A stretch of DNA of 64,000 bases from Actinomadura cremea (lineage in GTDB: Bacteria; Actinomycetota; Actinomycetes; Streptosporangiales; Streptosporangiaceae). How positions within the stretch are numbered: position 1 is the first letter of the stretch; each line of letters starts with the position of its first letter. Location: NCBI RefSeq assembly GCF_014648495.1, contig NZ_BMRF01000009.1:124001-188000 (forward strand), given 5' to 3'. The notes under the pieces were generated by a model. The model did no database searches, had not been told where the DNA came from, and worked only from the letters and a program-made list of their open reading frames with translations. The position numbers and the translations under genes were made by a program. Shown here piece by piece: positions 59,285-64,000 of this stretch.

Positions 59285-60541
59285 GTGCTTGTCGGCCAGA
59301 ACGATCCGCCGCGCGACACCGAGGCCGATGTCGCGATCGTCGGATTCGGCCCCGTGGGTGCCACCGCGGCGCTCGCCCTCGCCCGCGCCGGGCTGCGCGT
59401 CGTGGTCCTCGAGGAGACCGGACGCGAGGCCGCCGCGCGGGAGGACCTGAGCGAGTCCCGCGCCTCCACGTTCCACCCGCCGACCCTGGAGATCCTGGAC
59501 GGCCTGGGCGTGGCCGGCGAGCTGCACGAGGCCGGGCTCGTCGCGGACACCTACCAGTACCGGGACCGCGCCGACGGGCTCGTCGCGCACTTCGACCTGG
59601 CCAGCATCAAGGACGACACCCGCTTCCCCTACCGGTTGCAGAGCGAGCAGCGCAATCTCGTCCGCATCATCGGCCGCCGCCTCGCCGACGACCCGAACGT
59701 GCGTCTCGTGCACGGCGCCCGCGTGACGTCGGTCGACCCCGGGAACGATCCAACGGGTTCCCGGACGGCCGAGTCGCGGGCGACGGTCACCGTGGAGGGC
59801 GGCGCCCGCTGCCGGGCCCGCTGGGTGATCGCCGCGGACGGGGCGCACAGCACCGTCCGCGGCGACCTCGGCATCGCGTTCCCCGGCATCACCTACCCCG
59901 AACGCTTCCTCGTCGTCTCGACGACGGACGACTTCGCCGAGCTCGTCCCCGGCATCGGCGCGGTCAACTACATCTCCGACCCGCGCGAATGGCTGGTGCT
60001 GCTGCGCACCCCGCTGCACTGGCGGGCGCTGTTCCCGATCCCCGCGGCGGAGGCGGACGGCGGCGCCCTCGAACCCGCCGCCGTCCAGCGGCGGCTGCAG
60101 GGGATCGCCCCGCTGGAACGCGGCTACACGATCGCGCACGCCCGCATCTACCGGGTGCACCAGCGGATCGCCGAGCGGTTCCGGGCCGGACGGGTCCTGC
60201 TCGCGGGCGACGCGGCCCACATCAACAACCCGCTCGGCGGCCTCGGCATGAACAGCGGCATCCACGACGCCGCCGCGGCCGCCGCCGCCATCGTCGCCGC
60301 CGAGCGGGGGGACACCGGGCCCGTCGACGCCTACGAGGCCGTCCGCCGGGACGTCGCGCACGGCTACGTCCGCGCCGTCACCCACGAGAACTGGGAGTCC
60401 CTCCAGGAGGAGGACCCGGAGGAGCGGCGCAGGCAGGCCGACCACATGCGCCGCACCGCGGCCGACCCCGTGCTCGCCCGCGCCCACCTGCTGCGCAGCT
60501 CGATGCTCGCGGTGAGCGAGCCCGAACGCGCCGCCGGCTGA
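59285..60541 (+). CDS. FAD-dependent aromatic monooxygenase (group A)
   Basis: A 418-residue flavoprotein from GTG 59285 (GGAGG seven bases upstream). AIVGFGPVGATAALALARAG is the FAD Rossmann motif, VIAADGAHSTVRGDLG is the DG motif, and LLAGDAAHINNPLGGLGMNS the second FAD motif with the GD pair. Group A enzymes (4-hydroxybenzoate, 6-hydroxynicotinate and 3-hydroxyphenylpropionate hydroxylases) use NAD(P)H and O2 to hydroxylate aromatic rings. Given the amidase-like genes of the other arm, a ring-nitrogen or amide-bearing aromatic is a reasonable substrate. Confidence 0.88.
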   Translation: MLVGQNDPPRDTEADVAIVGFGPVGATAALALARAGLRVVVLEETGREAAAREDLSESRASTFHPPTLEILDGLGVAGELHEAGLVADTYQYRDRADGLVAHFDLASIKDDTRFPYRLQSEQRNLVRIIGRRLADDPNVRLVHGARVTSVDPGNDPTGSRTAESRATVTVEGGARCRARWVIAADGAHSTVRGDLGIAFPGITYPERFLVVSTTDDFAELVPGIGAVNYISDPREWLVLLRTPLHWRALFPIPAAEADGGALEPAAVQRRLQGIAPLERGYTIAHARIYRVHQRIAERFRAGRVLLAGDAAHINNPLGGLGMNSGIHDAAAAAAAIVAAERGDTGPVDAYEAVRRDVAHGYVRAVTHENWESLQEEDPEERRRQADHMRRTAADPVLARAHLLRSSMLAVSEPERAAG

Positions 60542-60612
60542 CCCGCCGGACCCCGCCGAAACGGCCGTGCGCCGAACCGCACGGCGCAACGACGAACGGA
60601 GAGGAGACAGAC

Positions 60613-61665
60613 ATGGACGTACCCGTGGCGCAGCGCGACCGCGCCGGACTGGAGTTCCTCGGCTCTCTGCAGCACCACACCGGAGGAGTCCTGCAGCCGG
60701 CGGCGGGCGGGCGCTACGCCGAGCTCGTCCCGGACCCGCCGCCCGACCTGCCCGGACGGCGCCGCTCGGTGGCCGAGGCGCTGGGCGACCACGGCCCGTG
60801 GCTGCTCGACCGGCTCCTCACCCGCTACGTCGCCGAGGAGATCTACGTCCGGGCGATCCCCGCCGCCGAGCACTCCCGCGCGGGCATCGAGGAATGGCTG
60901 GACGTCCCCGCGGACGCCCCCGGCTCGCTCACCCTGGACCCGTCGCTCGTCCCGCCCGCGTACTACCGCGAGGGCTTCCACCTGACGACCGGCGGCTGGG
61001 ACGGCCACGACCTCATGGGTGTGGTCATCCACGACCTCGGCTACCGGTACGTGCTGGTGCCGGGCGGCGTCGGCGCCGTCCGCGCGGGCGAGAACCTGAT
61101 GGACCAGCGCACGCAGGTCGCGCTGGAGGCGCCCCGCCGCGACTACCGCCGGATCCTCGAGGCGGGCTGCGGCAACGGGCGCTTCGCGTCCGTCCTGTCC
61201 AGGGAGTTCCCGGACGCGCGGTACGTCGGCGTCGAGCTGTCGAGGACGCAGCTGGAGTACGCGCGGGCGCGCTGCGTGCACGAAGGGAGCGCGTGGGAGC
61301 TGATCCACGCGGCGGCCGAGGACACCGGGCTGCCGGACGCGTCGGTCGACCTCGCCGCGATCTTCACGCTGTTCCACGAGACGCCGCCGAAGGCCACCGA
61401 GGCGATCCTCGCGGAGCTGTTCCGGGTGCTGGAGCCCGGCGGCGACCTGGTCATCGGCGACATCGCGCCGGTCGAGCGCAACGACGCCTTCCGCTCCGTC
61501 GTCCTGGACTGGGAGACCGAGCACCGCGGCGAGCCGTTCATGCGCTCCTACCTCCAGCTGGATCTGCCGGCCCTGGTCAAGCAGGCCGGGTTCGGCGACG
61601 TCGAGGCGTACGGCCTCGGCGCGGGCGACTACCCCTGGGTCGTGCGGGCCCGGAAGGAGCGGTGA
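60613..61665 (+). CDS. SAM-dependent methyltransferase with an extra N-terminal domain
   Basis: A 350-residue protein from ATG 60613 (GGAGAGGAG upstream). Residues about 175-330 are a class I methyltransferase: ILEAGCGNGRFASVLSREFP (SAM site), VGVELSRTQLEYAR, ELIHAAAEDTGLPDASVDL and FRVLEPGGDLVIGD. The N-terminal 170 residues do not match a family I can name; AQRDRAGLEFL at the start recurs in the truncated gene at 63745. It may methylate the aromatic substrate or a product of the monooxygenase before it. It overlaps the next gene by one base (TGATG). Confidence 0.82.
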   Translation: MDVPVAQRDRAGLEFLGSLQHHTGGVLQPAAGGRYAELVPDPPPDLPGRRRSVAEALGDHGPWLLDRLLTRYVAEEIYVRAIPAAEHSRAGIEEWLDVPADAPGSLTLDPSLVPPAYYREGFHLTTGGWDGHDLMGVVIHDLGYRYVLVPGGVGAVRAGENLMDQRTQVALEAPRRDYRRILEAGCGNGRFASVLSREFPDARYVGVELSRTQLEYARARCVHEGSAWELIHAAAEDTGLPDASVDLAAIFTLFHETPPKATEAILAELFRVLEPGGDLVIGDIAPVERNDAFRSVVLDWETEHRGEPFMRSYLQLDLPALVKQAGFGDVEAYGLGAGDYPWVVRARKER

Positions 61666-61961
61666 TGAGCGACGACGGCGCCTACCTCGGGTCCGAGCGG
61701 CTCGACGAGATCACCCGGATGCTCACCGAACTGGCGTCGGAGGTGTGGATCCTGCGCGACCGCACCCTCGTGCTGGAGCACCTGCTCCGCGAGCGCGGCC
61801 ACCTGGACGAGGGCGCGGTCGACGCGCTGCGGCCGTCCGGGGAACTGCTCGAACGGCTCGGGCGGGAGCGCGGCGACTTCGTCGGGCGCGTGTTCGGCGC
61901 CGTTCTCGACCCCGACGCGCGGGTGGCCGCCGCCACCTCCCGGACCGCCTCCACCACCTGA
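61665..61961 (+). CDS. Small hypothetical protein
   Basis: A 98-residue, charged, mostly helical protein whose ATG overlaps the methyltransferase stop. Heptad-like spacing around residues 12-45 (LDEITRMLTELASEVWILRD then LVLEHLLRERG) suggests a short coiled coil. I recognise no family. Its coupling to the methyltransferase suggests a subunit or chaperone role, which is inference. A C-rich 231-bp gap follows with no gene. Confidence 0.68.
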   Translation: MSDDGAYLGSERLDEITRMLTELASEVWILRDRTLVLEHLLRERGHLDEGAVDALRPSGELLERLGRERGDFVGRVFGAVLDPDARVAAATSRTASTT

Positions 61962-62192
61962 CCCGAACGTCCCTCCACCCCACCCCGCCCCCGAACCCTC
62001 GCCCCCTCACCGCGCCACCCCCGAACCCGTCCGCCGAACCGCTCCCGGTCGTCCCCGGGCGAGGCCGGCCGGCCGAACCCGCGCCGACCGCCGCCCGGGG
62101 CGACCCCGTCTCCGCACCACCCGACCCACCCCTCGTGCCCGCCGTCGCACCGCCACGCGGAGGGCGATCGAACGACCCTAAGGAGCAAGCCA

Positions 62193-63743
62193 GTGGGCCA
62201 GAGTCCTGTGTTCAAGAACGGACCCGCGCTCGACCGCCGGAGCTTTCTGCGCGCGGGAATCGCCCTCGGCGGCGCGGTGGCGGGCGCGAGCCTGCTCGGC
62301 GCCTGCGGGGGCCCGGGATCCGGTTCGGGGAGCGGCCGCAAGGGCTTGACGATCGGCACGGTCGTCGTCGACGACACGCTGAACCCGATGCAGGAGCAGT
62401 ACACGACCTTCCAGTTCAACGCGTTCGACGCGCTCGTCCGGCGGTTGCGCGGCGACACCGAGGCGACGCCGCGGCTCGCGAGCGAGTGGACGCGCCGGAG
62501 CGACACCGTGTGGCGCTTCAGGCTGCGGCCCGGGGCCGTGTTCCACAACGGCGCGCCGGTGACGGCCGACGACGTGGTGTTCAGCTTCACCGAGGTCCTT
62601 CGCGAGCAGTACCCGCTCGCCACCGTGATCTCCACGATCAAGGACGTCCGCAAGGTGGACGCGACCACGGTGGAGATCGAGACGAAGAAGCCGGATCCGC
62701 TGCTGCTCAACCGCGTCGGCCAGATCTTCGTCGTCCCCCAGAAGGAATGGACCCGGTTGGGGGCCGACGGGTTCGCCAAGGCGCCCATCGGCTCGGGCCC
62801 GTTCCGGATCACGAACTTCGCCGTCGACAGCGGCGTCGAGTTCACCGCGTTCGACGGATTCTGGGGCGACAAGCCGAAGTCGTCGCAGGTCACGCTGCGC
62901 TACTTCAGCGATCCGGGCGCGATGGCGTCGGCGCTGCAGGCCGGGCAGATCGACGCGGCGCAGAACCTCGGCGCCGAGTCGATCAAGACGCTGGCGAACC
63001 GGGACGACCTGACGGTCGCCACCGACTTCAGCGGCAACCAGAACATGTTCCAGCTCAACACGACCAAGGCGCCCTTCGACGACGTCCGCGTCCGGCAGGC
63101 GGCGATCAAGGCCATCGACGCGAAGGCGCTGATCGACACGATCACCTACGGGTCGGGCGTGCTGGAGGACGGGCAGCTCCCGGTGAAGGGCGTGTTCGGC
63201 CACAGTCCCGACATCACCCGCCCGGCGTACGACCTGGACGGCGCCAAGGCCCTGCTGAAGTCGGCCGGTGCGGAGGGCGCCGAGATCGAGATCTTCGGCA
63301 TGTCCCTCTACAAGAAGCTGTACGAGGCGATCGGCGCCCAGCTCGAGCAGGCGGGCTTCCGCCCCAAGATCAACGCGGTCGAGGTGCCGATCTGGGTGAA
63401 GACGTTCCGCAGCGGCTCCGACGCCGACATCTTCTACCGGGGCGCGTCGTACACCGGGATCTTCGACGCGGACCGCCCGTACGCGCACGTCTCCTCGTCC
63501 AAGAAGCCGTTCGTCGAGGACGCCGCCTGGGACGAGCTGATGGAGGCGCAGAGCACCGAACTGGACCAGGCGAAGCGCGAGCGGAAGCTGATCGAGTGCG
63601 GACGCCACCTGCTCGAGCAGTCCTACGTCCTCTACACCTACGGCGCGCCCACGGTCGGCGGGCACCGCACGGGCGTCTCCGGCTTCGACAACAGCAACGG
63701 CCTGATGCTGCTGCTCGACGACGTGACCAAGCAGGGAGGCTGA
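62193..63743 (+). CDS. ABC transporter substrate-binding lipoprotein (SBP_bac_5, peptide/nickel type)
   Basis: A 516-residue exported protein from GTG 62193. A twin-arginine-like start (DRRSFLRAG) leads to lipobox LLGAC, so it is probably Tat-exported and lipid-anchored. The family features WRFRLRPGAVFHNGAPVTAD, FNLN-like NMFQLNTTKAPFDD and VRQAAIKAIDAK are present. Such proteins feed peptide, opine or nickel-complex importers. The permease genes expected downstream are off the right edge or lie elsewhere. It may import the compound degraded by this locus. Confidence 0.9.
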   Translation: MGQSPVFKNGPALDRRSFLRAGIALGGAVAGASLLGACGGPGSGSGSGRKGLTIGTVVVDDTLNPMQEQYTTFQFNAFDALVRRLRGDTEATPRLASEWTRRSDTVWRFRLRPGAVFHNGAPVTADDVVFSFTEVLREQYPLATVISTIKDVRKVDATTVEIETKKPDPLLLNRVGQIFVVPQKEWTRLGADGFAKAPIGSGPFRITNFAVDSGVEFTAFDGFWGDKPKSSQVTLRYFSDPGAMASALQAGQIDAAQNLGAESIKTLANRDDLTVATDFSGNQNMFQLNTTKAPFDDVRVRQAAIKAIDAKALIDTITYGSGVLEDGQLPVKGVFGHSPDITRPAYDLDGAKALLKSAGAEGAEIEIFGMSLYKKLYEAIGAQLEQAGFRPKINAVEVPIWVKTFRSGSDADIFYRGASYTGIFDADRPYAHVSSSKKPFVEDAAWDELMEAQSTELDQAKRERKLIECGRHLLEQSYVLYTYGAPTVGGHRTGVSGFDNSNGLMLLLDDVTKQGG

Positions 63744-63744
63744 C

Positions 63745-64000
63745 GTGCCGACCGAAGCGAAGGGGCCGGGCGCGCCCGGCGCACCGCGCGTCCCGGACGG
63801 TATGAACCCGTCGGTCGTCCTGGCACAGCGCGGCCGGGCGGAACTGGAGTTCCTCGCGGGGGCGCGCGCGTCGCTGGCACCGCTGCGCGCCCGCGTCCGC
63901 GCCCGGATCGAGGCGTCGCCGGAGGCCGCCGGCTGGGAACGGGACGGCGCCGCCGACATCACCCGGCTGCGCGACGCGGTGTCGGCGGACCTGGACGGCA
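63745..64000 (+). CDS. N-terminus of a second methyltransferase-like protein (partial)
   Basis: The frame is open from GTG 63745, with GGGAGG six bases upstream, to the right edge, 85 codons. Residues around 25-50 (VVLAQRGRAELEFLAGARAS) resemble the N-terminus of the methyltransferase at 60613 (VPVAQRDRAGLEFL), so this is probably a paralogue carrying the same N-terminal domain. The SAM-binding part is not in the window. Confidence 0.6.
   Translation, partial: MPTEAKGPGAPGAPRVPDGMNPSVVLAQRGRAELEFLAGARASLAPLRARVRARIEASPEAAGWERDGAADITRLRDAVSADLDG

Noticed and set aside
1-64000. tRNA, rRNA, insertion sequence or integrase genes
   Set aside because: No cloverleaf-like element, rRNA stretch, transposase motif or terminal inverted repeat was recognised by eye; a tRNAscan or ISfinder run would settle it.

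Overview
The window is very GC-rich, almost fully coding actinobacterial DNA. It uses many GTG starts, start/stop overlaps of the ATGA and GTGA type, a SARP regulator and several LuxR regulators. This fits a filamentous actinomycete (Actinomadura- or Streptomyces-like); I cannot name the genus from sequence alone.

Region 1 (about 1-27.7 kb) is a biosynthetic gene cluster that continues off the left edge. It combines parts that are not usually found together: a type II-like ketosynthase/chain-length-factor pair, a third KS fused to a dead acyltransferase, a free-standing acyltransferase, a ketoreductase, one ACP, a type III PKS (Cys-His-Asn triad), a type II thioesterase, a phenylalanine ammonia-lyase and a feruloyl/cinnamoyl-CoA ligase. 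It also encodes myo-inositol-1-phosphate synthase, an inositol monophosphatase and a DegT-type aminotransferase (an aminocyclitol route), a stand-alone NRPS condensation domain, a caffeoyl-CoA-type O-methyltransferase, two unrelated sulfotransferases, a MATE exporter and a set of regulators. My reading is that Phe gives a cinnamoyl starter, polyketide enzymes elongate it, the condensation domain joins the chain to an inositol-derived amine, and methylation, sulfation and export follow. The product is not known to me. Seven perfect copies of a 17-bp tandem repeat lie just upstream of the acyltransferase.

Region 2 (27.8-39.2 kb) looks like ordinary chromosome: a secreted LVIVD-repeat protein, a DUF305 lipoprotein, a two-component system divergent from a MacB-like ABC exporter, a secreted HNH nuclease, an SPFH protein whose frame appears broken at a 7-C run, and an NhaP/CvrA-type antiporter. 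A fragment of a PaaI-like thioesterase is also present.

Region 3 (39.3-53.7 kb) is a sugar-catabolic regulon. A long, tightly overlapping plus-strand operon encodes an SDR, a fumarase-superfamily lyase, a TPP-dependent E1 alpha/beta pair, a ribose-type ABC importer, a VOC protein, a rhamnose/fucose-type mutarotase, a fuconolactonase-like amidohydrolase, a Gfo/Idh oxidoreductase and a LacI repressor. A convergent secreted GH95-like glycosidase follows. The palindrome TCAATCGATTGA, or a close variant, precedes the SDR, the ABC binding protein and the glycosidase and is the likely LacI operator. L-fucose or a similar 6-deoxysugar is the best substrate guess.

Region 4 (53.8-64 kb) is a second catabolic locus around an IclR regulator: a tandem nitrilase with a degenerate second half, an Asp/Glu-racemase-family protein, an isocitrate-lyase-family enzyme, an isochorismatase-family hydrolase and a Dabb protein on the minus strand. 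On the plus strand are an FAD monooxygenase, a methyltransferase, a small hypothetical protein, an oligopeptide-type binding protein and the start of a second methyltransferase-like protein. A 16-bp motif (TACC[A/G]CATTGTGAGAG) lies ahead of both arms. The enzymes suggest breakdown of a nitrogen-containing aromatic or amide compound.
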